NCBI GenBank assembly: GCA_964398055.1
Contig: CAYNLK010000019.1
Location: 1 to 64,000 of the forward strand
Length of the DNA: 64,000 nucleotides
From: CAYNLK01 sp964398055
GTDB taxonomy: Bacteria; Chloroflexota; Anaerolineae; 4572-78; J111
Direction of reading: 5' to 3'
The notes below the pieces were generated by a model that saw nothing but the letters and a program-made list of their open reading frames with translations, ran no database searches and had not been told where the DNA came from. The stretch's first letter is position 1. Each line of letters opens with the position of its first letter. Both the position numbers and the translations under genes were made by a program. Shown one piece after another: positions 32,478 to 40,883 of the stretch.

Positions 32478-33125
32478 TCAGCCGGTTGATGACATTCGGG
32501 AGCGGCGCTCTAACTTCACCTTGACCCGTTTCAAACGGAAAAGATCCTCGCGGGCCCGTTCTTCCAGAACCATCTGAATGTAGTTACGTTCAGTCTCAAG
32601 GCGAGGGATGAGGACATTATCCAAAGCGTTGACCCGCCGGGTGGTCCGGCCAATCTCTTCGGCCAGACGGCGTAAGCGCATCTCGCTGTCGGCTACCTCG
32701 ATGGTGTGGTCGAGCAGCGCTTCAAAGGCTTCAGCAACCGCATCGATTCGGCTCGACACACTGGCCAGACTGTAGCCCCGGTTGAGCGGGTGCCGGGCCA
32801 CGCTCTTCTGCTCGATCACCGGTACGGGTACCCCCATCACGTTGGCCCCAGTCACCTCCAAAGTGACCTGCCCCCTGGCCACAAAGGCCGCCGAGCGCAC
32901 TGCCTCCGGCCCATCCAAAGCCTCGGCCACAGCCAGAGCCATAGTCGCCTCACCAACGCTCTGCTCTAACTCATCGCTGCTGCGTATAACCTGCTCGGCC
33001 GTGCGCATTAGCTCGCGCAGCAGGGCATTGCGTTTCTCTTTGAGCAGGTCCCGACCCTGGCAGGCCAGGGCGAATTGACTTTTCTTGGCCAGTAACTCGG
33101 CCCGGGTGGCTTTAACCTGTTCCAT
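32478..33125 (-). CDS. atpD: V-type ATPase subunit D
   Basis: This 215-residue subunit is the central rotor shaft linking the A3B3 head to the membrane ring. It is almost entirely coiled coil, opening with VKATRAELLAKKSQFALACQ. It has the family Arg-rich stretch MRLRRLAEEIGRTTRRVNAL, then NVLIPRLETERNYIQMVLEE and an RLKRVKVKLERR C-terminal helix. It is the last gene of the operon and overlaps the end of subunit B by 14 bp, so coupling is expected. Confidence 0.94.
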   Translation of the reverse strand: MEQVKATRAELLAKKSQFALACQGRDLLKEKRNALLRELMRTAEQVIRSSDELEQSVGEATMALAVAEALDGPEAVRSAAFVARGQVTLEVTGANVMGVPVPVIEQKSVARHPLNRGYSLASVSSRIDAVAEAFEALLDHTIEVADSEMRLRRLAEEIGRTTRRVNALDNVLIPRLETERNYIQMVLEERAREDLFRLKRVKVKLERRSRMSSTG

Positions 33126-34527
33126 GATTCTTGGGATAGAATTTTTCGATGAACTCTGTTTTGATCCGCTTAAGCTCCCGAGGCGGGAACAGCGCCAACA
33201 ATTCCCAGGCGTGGGTAAAGGTTTCCTCTAAAGTTCGATTGGTGGGTCCCTGGTTGACAAATAATTGCTCAAACTTTTCGGCAAAGCTCAAGTAACGCCG
33301 GTCTGTCTCAGACAGGGCGGCTTCGCCCACAATGGCGACCAGCCGGCGCAGGTCGCGCCCCTGGGCGTAGAAGGCATAGAGTTGGTCGGCCACCTGGCGG
33401 TGGTCGGGCCGGGTCTTACCCTGGCCAATACCGGCGTTCATCAGGCGTGACAGACTGGGCAACGGATCGATGGGGGGATAGATGCCCTTGCGGTGCAAAT
33501 CGCGCGACAGGACAATTTGGCCCTCGGTGATGTAGCCGGTGAGGTCGGGGATAGGGTGGGTGATATCGTCATCAGGCATGGTCAGGATGAGCAGTTGGGT
33601 AATGGAACCAGTTTTGTCTTTGATCCGGCCCGCCCGTTCATAGATAGAAGCCAGGTCGGTGTAGAGATAGCCGGGATAACCGCGCCGTCCGGGCACCTCT
33701 TCACGCGCCGCCGAAACCTCACGGAGAGCCTCAGCGTAGTTGGTCATATCGGTGATGATGACCAACACGTGGAGGTCATGCTGAAACGCCAGATATTCGG
33801 CCGTAGTCAGCGCCACCCGCGGGGTAATGAGGCGCTCGATGGTGGGGTCGTCGGCCAGATTCATAAAGAGGACCGTCCGCTCCAGGGCGCCGCTGGCCTC
33901 GAAACTCCGCCGGAAGACCGCCGCCTCGTGGTGAGGAATACCGATCGCGGCAAAGACTACGGCAAACTCCTCGCCAGTGCCGCGCACCTCGGCCTGAGCG
34001 GCGATTTGGGCGGCTAACTCGCCGCCGGGTAAACCAAAGCCGGAGAAGATGGGTAACTTTTGACCTCGAACCAGGGTGTTCAAGCCGTCAATAGCCGAGA
34101 TACCGGTCTGGATAAATTCGGCCGGATGATCACGGGCCCAGGGATTGATCGGTTGGCCGTTGATGTCGAGGCGCATTTCCGGCACAATCGGCGGACCGCC
34201 ATCGATGGGCACGCCTGAACCGTTGCACATACGGCCCAACAACTCCAGTGATACGCCCAGGCGGGCCACGTCGCCGGTAAAACGAGCCCTGGTCCGGGCC
34301 AGGTCCAGGCCCCGCGTACCCACAAAAACCTGCACCACCGCCCGGTTGCGGTCCACTTCCAGCACCTGGCCGCGGCGAACAACGCCATCAGGGCCGCGCA
34401 GTTCAACAATTTCGTTGTACCCCACATTTTGAACGTTCTCCACAAAGAGCAGGGGGCCGGAGAGATAAGACAGGGTACAATAGTCGATCACGTAAAGAGG
34501 TAGGTTGTTGGCATTCGTCGAGTCGCT
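33112..34527 (-). CDS. atpB: V-type ATPase subunit B
   Basis: This regulatory nucleotide-binding subunit of the A3B3 head has about 471 residues. It contains RARFTGDVARLGVSLELLGR, MCNGSGVPIDGGPPIVPE and GQKLPIFSGFGLPGGELAAQ, where a degenerate P-loop replaces Walker A as expected for B subunits. It also has GYPGYLYTDLASIYERAGRI, DLTGYITEGQIVLSRDLHRK and NAGIGQGKTRPDHRQVADQL. ATG 34527 is chosen (AGG ten bases upstream); a GTG ten codons earlier overlaps the subunit A stop. It is flanked by A and D in the conserved order. Confidence 0.96.
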   Translation of the reverse strand, partial: SDSTNANNLPLYVIDYCTLSYLSGPLLFVENVQNVGYNEIVELRGPDGVVRRGQVLEVDRNRAVVQVFVGTRGLDLARTRARFTGDVARLGVSLELLGRMCNGSGVPIDGGPPIVPEMRLDINGQPINPWARDHPAEFIQTGISAIDGLNTLVRGQKLPIFSGFGLPGGELAAQIAAQAEVRGTGEEFAVVFAAIGIPHHEAAVFRRSFEASGALERTVLFMNLADDPTIERLITPRVALTTAEYLAFQHDLHVLVIITDMTNYAEALREVSAAREEVPGRRGYPGYLYTDLASIYERAGRIKDKTGSITQLLILTMPDDDITHPIPDLTGYITEGQIVLSRDLHRKGIYPPIDPLPSLSRLMNAGIGQGKTRPDHRQVADQLYAFYAQGRDLRRLVAIVGEAALSETDRRYLSFAEKFEQLFVNQGPTNRTLEETFTHAWELLALFPPRELKRIKTEFIEKFYPKNHGTG

Positions 34528-34546
34528 CATAATTTTGACCTGTGGG

Positions 34547-36466
34547 CTACATTTCACTAAACGTGGTTTGAATCTGTTTCAGCAGTTCCTGCGCCCGGTC
34601 GGCAGCCGTCTCGGGCGGCCACTCCCGCAGACGGGCCAGCCGGTCCAGGATATCGGGCGCCAAGGCGCGCTCCAGCGGCACGGCTCGGTGGAGCGCCCCG
34701 GCCAAATGATCGTAAAAAGTGAGAATCACCTTCAGCAGCCAATAGGTTTTTTCGGGCGGACAAAAAGCATCGTCGCCAAAAGCCGACTGCTGCAAGAAAT
34801 CCTCCCGCAATATCCGGCCCACGGCCAGGTCGCCTCGCTCGATTTCGGCCAGGGCGTCGGCTCCAACCAGTTGGACGATTTCCTCTAACTCACGCTCCCG
34901 TTGAAGTAAAGCCCTGGCCCGTTGGCTTTGACTGGCCCAATCTGCAGCTACGTGCTGGTTGAACCATTGATCCAATTTGTACAGCGAGTAGCTGGTGGTC
35001 CAATTGATGGCCGGAAAGTGGCGCCGGCGAGCCAGGTCGGTATCCAGGCCCCAAAAAGCGCCGGTGACCCGCAACGAATTTTGAGTCATCGGCTCCGAGA
35101 AGTCGCCGCCGGGGGGCGACACCGCGCCGATGAGAGTCACTGAACCAACTGCGTTCTGGCCGCCATTGCAAGTCACCCGTCCCCCCCGCTCATAAAAGTC
35201 GGCCAGCCGGCTGAGGAGATAGGCCGGGTAGCCCTCCTCGCCCGGCATTTCTTCCAGCCGGCCCGACACCTCCCGCAGCGCCTCGCCCCAGCGCGAAGTT
35301 GAGTCGGCCATAAGGGCCACATCATAACCCATATCGCGAAAATACTCGGCAATGGTGACCCCGGTGTAGATGCTGGCTTCGCGGGCGGCCACCGGCATGT
35401 TTGAAGTGTTGGCAATCAGGATCGTCCGACTCATCAGCGGGCCGCCGGTGTAAGGGTCCTCCAATTGGGGAAACTCCTCCAACACGTCCGTCATCTCGTT
35501 ACCCCGTTCACCACAGCCTACATAGACGATGATGTCGGCATCGGCCCACTTGGCAAAGGTCTGCTCCAAGACGGTTTTGCCCGTCCCAAAACCGCCGGGA
35601 ATGATCGCCGTTCCACCCTTGGGGATAGGGAAAAAGGCATCGACAATGCGTTGGCCGGTGATCAGGGGTTCGCCGGGGTCCAGTTTTTCAAGGTACGGGC
35701 GGGGCTGCCGGGTTGGCCAACGCTGCATCAGCGTCAACTCCACAGTTCGGCTCGACCGGTGGCCTGGCTGTTCCAGGCTGAGACCTCTACTTGCAGTGGG
35801 ACGTTCAGTCTGAACCAGCGGAGAGGTAGCCGACGTGTCAGGCTGAAGCACCGCCACAGTTTGTTCCAGGGTGAAACGGCCGCCCCGGATCTCGGCCACC
35901 ACCCCCCGGACAGCAGGGGGCACCAACACCCGGTGCTCCAATTGGGGGGTTTCCTGAACCACACCTAATAGACTGCCCCCCGAGACATAGTCGCCGATGC
36001 GGGCGCGCGGTTCAAACTCCCATTCTTTCTGGTAATCCAGGGGCAGGGCAGTACCGCCGCGGGCAATGAAATCGCCCTGCTGTTCACGCAGTAGGGGTAA
36101 AGGACGCTGGACCCCGTCGAAGATCGAGCCTAACAGGCCAGGTCCAAGCTCTACCACAAAGGGACCGCCGCTGCTGACGACCGGTTCGCCCACGCGCAGG
36201 CCGCCGGTGTCTTCGTAAACCTGAATAGTGGCCAACTCGCCAGACAGACGGATCACTTCCCCGACCAGCCGCATTTCTCCGACGTACACGACATCGTAAA
36301 TGCGAACCCCCTTGAGTCCCGCCGCGGCCACAACCGGGCCGGCAATGCGGACAATGGTTCCAGTAGCGCCAAAGTGACCGGCGCTTTTCACCAATAATGA
36401 GGAATCGGCCTCCAAAGAAGAGTGTTTGGCCGGAATGTTTAAGCGCCGGTCACTTTTATTTAACAT
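34547..36466 (-). CDS. atpA: V-type ATPase catalytic subunit A
   Basis: This 639-residue catalytic subunit hydrolyses or makes ATP in the A3B3 head. The P-loop is GGFGTGKTVLEQTFAKW near residue 293. Family motifs TIVRIAGPVVAAAG, LTLMQRWPTRQPRPYLEKLD, CGERGNEMTDVLEEFPQLED and MADSTSRWGEALREVSGRLE are intact. Two parts are unusual. Residues 4-32 are encoded by a palindromic element (36371-36456), whereas family members begin just before the T-I-V-R-I-A-G strand. About 38 residues between VAVL and VELTLMQRW (35744-35857) also look inserted and contain palindromes. ATG 36466 has AGGTGG seven bases upstream, so the N-terminal extension is probably translated. A GTG or TTG near residue 25 could give the shorter form. 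Confidence 0.95.
   Translation of the reverse strand: MLNKSDRRLNIPAKHSSLEADSSLLVKSAGHFGATGTIVRIAGPVVAAAGLKGVRIYDVVYVGEMRLVGEVIRLSGELATIQVYEDTGGLRVGEPVVSSGGPFVVELGPGLLGSIFDGVQRPLPLLREQQGDFIARGGTALPLDYQKEWEFEPRARIGDYVSGGSLLGVVQETPQLEHRVLVPPAVRGVVAEIRGGRFTLEQTVAVLQPDTSATSPLVQTERPTASRGLSLEQPGHRSSRTVELTLMQRWPTRQPRPYLEKLDPGEPLITGQRIVDAFFPIPKGGTAIIPGGFGTGKTVLEQTFAKWADADIIVYVGCGERGNEMTDVLEEFPQLEDPYTGGPLMSRTILIANTSNMPVAAREASIYTGVTIAEYFRDMGYDVALMADSTSRWGEALREVSGRLEEMPGEEGYPAYLLSRLADFYERGGRVTCNGGQNAVGSVTLIGAVSPPGGDFSEPMTQNSLRVTGAFWGLDTDLARRRHFPAINWTTSYSLYKLDQWFNQHVAADWASQSQRARALLQRERELEEIVQLVGADALAEIERGDLAVGRILREDFLQQSAFGDDAFCPPEKTYWLLKVILTFYDHLAGALHRAVPLERALAPDILDRLARLREWPPETAADRAQELLKQIQTTFSEM
35744..35857. 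repeat. Palindrome-rich in-frame insertion in atpA
   Basis: The stretch holds CCTGGCTGTTCCAGG (35763-35777), an imperfect GGCT..ACCTCT/AGAGGT..AGCC pair (35776-35788 with 35822-35831) and GTTCAGTCTGAAC (35803-35815). It lies in frame between two conserved blocks of subunit A. It is probably an inserted palindromic element. No second copy was seen in the window. Confidence 0.55.
36371..36456. repeat. Palindromic element encoding the subunit A N terminus
   Basis: Perfect 16-bp arms AAAGTGACCGGCGCTT (36371-36386) and AAGCGCCGGTCACTTT (36441-36456) enclose a second hairpin around CGGCC...GGCCG. The whole lies within the subunit A reading frame. It shares TGACCGGCRCTT and a following CACCA with the intergenic copy at 1666-1759. 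Confidence 0.85.
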
Positions 36467-36489
36467 AAGCCCACCTATCTTTCAACAAG

Positions 36490-36843
36490 CTAATCCTCCC
36501 TGACTTCGGGCTGGCCAGGCCCAAAAGTAATCCGAAAGCCGATAGCCCGACGGATGAGTTCGCTAATGTAACGCTGGCGTCTACCGCTGGGGGAGGTTGG
36601 ACCACCACCGGGGATCGCGATGACCACCGGCCGGTAGCTATGTCTGACCTGGCGCTGCAAGCCGGCGTCCATTGCTTCGAACAGGCCCTGACGCACCACA
36701 ATCAGGCTGGCCTCATCACCGCTCAGCAACTGGCGCAGAACTGTCTCGGCCTGGTTGACGGTTTTCACGGCGAACGTCTCCACGCCGGCCAGTTCAAAAC
36801 CAGGGGCCAGGTCGGGGGTGGTAATGACCATTAAACGTCCCAT
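36490..36843 (-). CDS. atpF: V-type ATPase subunit F
   Basis: This 117-residue rotor subunit binds subunit D. It begins MGRLMVITTPDLAPGFELAG, matching the family start G-x-x-x-V-I-x-D-x-x-x-x-x-G-F-x-L-A-G. Next comes VETFAVKTVNQAETVLRQLL and IVVRQGLFEAMDAGL, and PVVIAIPGGG before a C-terminal RRAIGFRI segment. The gene sits between C and A, 14 and 23 bp away. It is short and well conserved, and the assignment is supported by order as well as sequence. Confidence 0.9.
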   Translation of the reverse strand: MGRLMVITTPDLAPGFELAGVETFAVKTVNQAETVLRQLLSGDEASLIVVRQGLFEAMDAGLQRQVRHSYRPVVIAIPGGGPTSPSGRRQRYISELIRRAIGFRITFGPGQPEVRED

Positions 36844-36857
36844 AAAGCCAAAGGTCC

Positions 36858-37946
36858 CTATACAATAATCAGGTCACGCTGTACCTGTTGTCGAGCCAGA
36901 CCCAAGTCGATGGCCTGGGCTATGAGTCGCAGGTTGGCCGCCTCGATCTCTTTGCAGCCAATATAACCAATCGGGATGGCGATGCTGAGCGGGTTACGGC
37001 TGAACATCGCCGCGATTTGTCCTGCCTGCCAGCGCTCTAACTCTCGCTCCAGCACGGTCAGACTGGTCTCACCGGCCTGGTAGCGCTGCCAACCGGCGGC
37101 TAAGGCCGGGGCATAACGGGTCTCGCTCAAGCCATAAACTACGCCTTCCACTCCTTGACCGGCCGCGACCAATTCGGCCAGCTGCTGAACCGGCACAAGC
37201 CCCCGCCCCTCAATCAATAAAGGGCGTACATCGAGAGCCTCATAACGTTGGGCGACCAGGGTGCTGGCGCCAGGTATGCGGGCCAGGCGCAAGGTAGTGG
37301 AGATATTGATCAGATCAACCTCGGTTTGGAGATGTTCGAGGACGATGGCGGCATTTCCCTTAGCTGAACCCAGCTCTGCCCACAGCGAAGCATAATGAAA
37401 GCGGTTTAGGGCCATTTCCAGTTGGTCAAAGGCCAGAGCCGGATCAATACGAGCCTGGACCTGACGCAATACCCTGGCATAGGGCAACTGCCAGGCAATC
37501 ATCAGATCCAGGGCAGCCCGCAGGGTGGGCTGGCGGGCCAGCTCACACAGCGACACCTCGTCGAGCTGGCCAACCGGGACAAGCGTTGATAGAATCAGAT
37601 CAGCAGAAATCTCTTGACTTTGTCCGCGCAGGATGCTCAACAGATTATGCCGGTCCCAGCGGCGTAAGAGCAGATTGACCAGGGTCAACGGCCGGCCTTC
37701 GAAGAAGCCCCAAATCTGGCACAGAGTGCGGGTTAAATTGGCCCGCACCGCCTCAAAAATGGTCCGGACTCCCTCCATCCGCACCAGGACCGCCTCGATT
37801 TCGGCCTGATAGGGGGTGTCGGCCAGAGCGGTGATGAGTTCATCCAGGCTTGCCCTGGCCAACAAAGCGCGATAGTCGGCTTCGGTCAACAATTGGCTGC
37901 GCATCGCTCGTAGCCGGGCGTTACCGTAGCCATAGCCGGCTGGCAT
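36858..37946 (-). CDS. atpC: V-type ATPase subunit C (d-type)
   Basis: This 362-residue socket protein connects the central shaft to the proteolipid ring. It starts YGYGNARLRAMRSQLLTEAD and continues YRALLARASLDELITALADT, as in the Thermus C subunit. It is all helical with three similar lobes. A conserved Asn/Leu-rich NLTRTLCQIWGFFEGRPLTL block and the final GYIGCKEIEAANLRLIAQAI are also family features. It lies four bases from subunit E and 14 from subunit F on the same strand. Confidence 0.92.
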   Translation of the reverse strand: MPAGYGYGNARLRAMRSQLLTEADYRALLARASLDELITALADTPYQAEIEAVLVRMEGVRTIFEAVRANLTRTLCQIWGFFEGRPLTLVNLLLRRWDRHNLLSILRGQSQEISADLILSTLVPVGQLDEVSLCELARQPTLRAALDLMIAWQLPYARVLRQVQARIDPALAFDQLEMALNRFHYASLWAELGSAKGNAAIVLEHLQTEVDLINISTTLRLARIPGASTLVAQRYEALDVRPLLIEGRGLVPVQQLAELVAAGQGVEGVVYGLSETRYAPALAAGWQRYQAGETSLTVLERELERWQAGQIAAMFSRNPLSIAIPIGYIGCKEIEAANLRLIAQAIDLGLARQQVQRDLIIV

Positions 37947-37949
37947 GGT

Positions 37950-38567
37950 TCAAGCCTCCTGCTGATCTCCAAACATCAATTCGGCTATTCGGGTACGATA
38001 CAGGCTGGCTACCCGCTGCAAACGGACTCCGGGGGTGTTGACCAGGCTAATCCGTCCGTCGGAACTGGTGGCCACGACACCCCCCAAATCACTCTCCAGT
38101 TCCTCTGCAAGCTCCAGGCCGCCGGTCACCGTGGCCGAAAGACCCAGCTCTTGAACCAGGCGGTTCATCAGCTCCAGATCATTACTCTGAACGTACAGGC
38201 ATAGGCTGTTCAGCCCCAGAGCCGCCATAGCCTCCTGGGTCAACTGCCGTAACCAGCCGGCATAATCCTGAGTAGAGGTCAGCGCGGCCAACTGCCGCGT
38301 CGCGGCTTCGAGCGCGGCGGTGATAAGGTCTTCGCGCGTTCCCAACACTAATTGGAGACGCTCCAGCTTGGCCCGGTTGAGCAGGCGAGACCGCTCCATC
38401 CGAAGCGGAGCTTCAATGGCCGCGAGATGTTTTTGCCGTACGGCCGCGGCCTCGGTCTGGGCTTGCATCAGGATCCGCTCGACTTCAACCTGGGTGGCCT
38501 GATCAATCTCGGCGACCAGACGTTCGGCTTCGGCTTCCAGGGCGTGTAAGATGGTATCTAAAGGCAT
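37950..38567 (-). CDS. atpE: V-type ATPase subunit E
   Basis: This 205-residue peripheral-stalk subunit pairs with subunit G. The N-terminal half is a long coiled coil rich in Ala, Glu and Arg (LEAEAERLVAEIDQATQVEV). The C-terminal half is an alpha/beta domain ending GGVVATSSDGRISLVNTPGV, then RLQRVASLYRTRIAELMFGD. A repeat-bearing gap of about 100 bp separates it from subunit K upstream. Confidence 0.9.
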   Translation of the reverse strand: MPLDTILHALEAEAERLVAEIDQATQVEVERILMQAQTEAAAVRQKHLAAIEAPLRMERSRLLNRAKLERLQLVLGTREDLITAALEAATRQLAALTSTQDYAGWLRQLTQEAMAALGLNSLCLYVQSNDLELMNRLVQELGLSATVTGGLELAEELESDLGGVVATSSDGRISLVNTPGVRLQRVASLYRTRIAELMFGDQQEA

Positions 38568-38600
38568 AGGTCAATGCCGTTCCTGATCACACTACCCGAC

Positions 38601-38664
38601 ATATCCTTTTGAAACGTCAAGATTGTTTAGATATTTGACAAGATTTACAAGATTCACAGGATAT
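38601..38664. repeat. ACAAGATTTACAAGATTCACAGGAT-type repeat between atpK and atpE
   Basis: ATATCC (38601-38606) and GGATAT (38659-38664) flank direct near-repeats ACAAGATT-TACAAGATTC. The sequence resembles a repeat often seen between bacterial genes. It lies inside the operon in the 101-bp gap between subunits K and E. Confidence 0.6.
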
Positions 38665-38666
38665 AG

Positions 38667-38685
38667 TCTTACTGTAACAGTAAGA
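38667..38685 (-). promoter_or_regulatory. Hairpin across the atpK stop codon
   Basis: TCTTACTGT-A-ACAGTAAGA has a 9-bp stem that includes the atpK stop codon. Without a T-run it is not a terminator. It could protect the K mRNA 3' end, useful because K is needed in many copies per complex. Confidence 0.45.
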
Positions 38686-38887
38686 TGATCATAGCCGCCA
38701 CGGCGAAACCAAGAATCAGCACCGTTTCTGGAATGGCAATCAGTAGAATCATAGTGCCGATCAGCTCCGGTTTCTCCGCAATGACCCCGGCGCCGGCCGA
38801 GCCGATGTTCCCCTGGGCATAACCGGTGCCCAGGCCAGCCAAACCTACGGCCAAACCAGCCCCGATAGCCAAGAGACCAACTTCCAT
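38669..38887 (-). CDS. atpK: V-type ATPase subunit K (proteolipid ring)
   Basis: This 72-residue membrane proteolipid has two transmembrane helices and lacks a signal peptide. Helix 1 is LLAIGAGLAVGLAGLGTGYA, the loop is QGNIGSAGAGVIAEKPELIG, and helix 2 carries the ion-binding Glu in LIAIPETVLILGFAVAAMII. The Gln after GTGYA and the Thr after the Glu are also present in Thermus, so they do not tell Na+ from H+. The ring of this subunit passes ions past subunit I. The single-hairpin form matches bacterial V/A-type rings. Confidence 0.95.
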   Translation of the reverse strand: MEVGLLAIGAGLAVGLAGLGTGYAQGNIGSAGAGVIAEKPELIGTMILLIAIPETVLILGFAVAAMIILLLQ

Positions 38888-38945
38888 AGGTTAGATTCCT
38901 TTCTGCCACCAAGGATGATAACAGGTGGCGCTAGAGTTATCACGG

Positions 38946-40862
38946 TTATTCAAGCATGCTTGTTGAACGTTGAAAAGGACGAAAGGGTTGTCCCCCACCC
39001 TGGTAGAATTTACTAAAGAACTCGACGTAATGCAGACGCAGCGACTGAATAGTTGGGCTGAAAGCGCCCAGGGCAATATTGAGGGCATGAAAAAGAACCG
39101 CAATAATCAGACCAACCAGGATATTACCCACAAATCCGGCCAGAGCATTGGCCACCATCGCCAGATAAACCGAAGCCAGACCAATGGCCGCAATCCGCAA
39201 ATATGACAGGATATTGCCTACCAGCCCCACCAATTCCAGCGGCCCCAGAAAGAAACCTAGCTTGCCCAAAGAATAGATGAGAATCGCCAACCCTACCAGG
39301 AACAGGGCTATAGCTGGCGTAAAAAAGGAGTTAGGCAGGTAATCTGCCAGAATAGCCGCCAAAAGAAACAGCGCCGCCAGTGAAATCAGCATGGCCACTT
39401 TCTCGACTAAATCGTGCCGGTCATGCTGCCGGATGGCCTGCCCTACGCCCAGACCCAACCCCAACACAATATGGCCCGCGCCCAGTCCAATTGTCAATAA
39501 GAATAGAGCCTGGACCTCGTGGCCTCGATCAAACCAGAGTGGCTGCAAGCCAAGCTCTTCACCCAGCGGGCCGAAGAACTCGCCAAAGAGGAAGCCAAAG
39601 ACAATGCTCCAGATCGAGCCGATCATAAGCACCTCGGCCAGGCTGCACAGGGTGGGACGGGCTTTGAAGCGCCGGCGCAGGTAATACATTAAAGCCAGGA
39701 TAATGGCCCCGTAGGCAATATCTCCCAGCATCAGCCCAAAGAAGATAGGCATAAAGATGGCCATAAGTGGAGTCGGATCAAGGGCCGCGTATTTGGGCAG
39801 GGCCAGGAGGCCAACCAGCGGCTCGAAGGGTTTGATCAGGGCTGGATTGGCGAATTTTACCGGAGCCTGCTTTTTCTCCTGGGGTGTCAAAGGGGGATGA
39901 ACCACCATAACCTCATCGCCGACTTCACCAGCCAGAGCAGTCTCGAGTCTGCTCCGTTCCGACTCGGGCAGCCAACCCTCAATGACAAAAGTGTAGTCCG
40001 TTTGTCCAAAGTCGGTGCAAATGTCGATTTGAGCCAGGTGGTCGCGCAGTAGAGCTTGCCAGGTGAGCAGTCGGGGTCGCCAGCGTTGGGCCAGGGCCTC
40101 TTGTTGGGTTTTGATCTCGGCCAATTGGCCCGGGATTGCCTGTAACTGCTGCCGGATCTGGCTTAGGGCTTGGGTCAACGGCTGGTTGGCAAATTCGGCC
40201 GGAAGACGAGCCTGGGTAATATTCTCCTGGCCCAGCAGTTCGTTGACCGCATCCGTCTGCGTTTTGGGAAAGACCAAAACGGCGGCTAGCAGGTCCTGGT
40301 CGACCTCACCGGAGATGACTTCGCAGAGACCCTCAGTCAACTCTTCCAGTTGCCGGGTGATGGCGGCAAGGGCATCGTAGTAGCGACGCTCCACCCAGAT
40401 GGCCGTTACCATATAATCTTTTAAATCGACGAGAGTTGGTACTAACGGCACCAGGCGGCGCAGGGTTGTTTCGTAACGGGGCAGCGAAGCCAATTGCTCT
40501 TGAAGTTGGTCACGCCGGGTGGTGAGCGCCTGTACCTGGGGGGCGACCTCCACCAAATCAGCCGCGACAACATCAAGAACTTCATCGGGGGTACGAATGT
40601 AGAACTCTTCTCCCTCAGACCACGGGGGTAACTTGAGGGAGGGTAAGGCGGTCAGCACTGCTTCGACGCGGGTAGTCGTGTAAGCCAGCCGTTCACGAAG
40701 ATGAACCGCTTCATCACTGAGAGTCATGCGTTGCTGAGAGACAGCCCGCTCCTCCCGCCAGGCATCAATTTGCATAGCACCCAGGCGCTGCAAAAGTTGG
40801 ACGGTTCTATCCTGGCACTGTTTGGTACCTACAATCTGAACTCTAGCCATTGAGAGGAGCAT
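38946..40862 (-). CDS. atpI: V-type ATPase subunit I (a-type)
   Basis: This 638-residue stator subunit holds the ion half-channels. The N-terminal half is cytoplasmic with long coiled coils (LRERLAYTTTRVEAVLTALP, LTTRRDQLQEQLASLPRYET). The C-terminal half has about seven transmembrane segments. They include IFMPIFFGLMLGDIAYGAII and FGFLFGEFFGPLGEELG. Later membrane segments are LRIAAIGLASVYLAMVANAL and GLIIAVLFHALNIALGAFSP. The key Arg lies in the SYLRIA motif. The C-terminal HYVEFFSKFYQGGGQPFRPF is diagnostic. The gene lies between G/H and K. Confidence 0.95.
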   Translation of the reverse strand: MLLSMARVQIVGTKQCQDRTVQLLQRLGAMQIDAWREERAVSQQRMTLSDEAVHLRERLAYTTTRVEAVLTALPSLKLPPWSEGEEFYIRTPDEVLDVVAADLVEVAPQVQALTTRRDQLQEQLASLPRYETTLRRLVPLVPTLVDLKDYMVTAIWVERRYYDALAAITRQLEELTEGLCEVISGEVDQDLLAAVLVFPKTQTDAVNELLGQENITQARLPAEFANQPLTQALSQIRQQLQAIPGQLAEIKTQQEALAQRWRPRLLTWQALLRDHLAQIDICTDFGQTDYTFVIEGWLPESERSRLETALAGEVGDEVMVVHPPLTPQEKKQAPVKFANPALIKPFEPLVGLLALPKYAALDPTPLMAIFMPIFFGLMLGDIAYGAIILALMYYLRRRFKARPTLCSLAEVLMIGSIWSIVFGFLFGEFFGPLGEELGLQPLWFDRGHEVQALFLLTIGLGAGHIVLGLGLGVGQAIRQHDRHDLVEKVAMLISLAALFLLAAILADYLPNSFFTPAIALFLVGLAILIYSLGKLGFFLGPLELVGLVGNILSYLRIAAIGLASVYLAMVANALAGFVGNILVGLIIAVLFHALNIALGAFSPTIQSLRLHYVEFFSKFYQGGGQPFRPFQRSTSMLE

Positions 40863-40883
40863 GATGAAAGCCTTGAAATCGGA

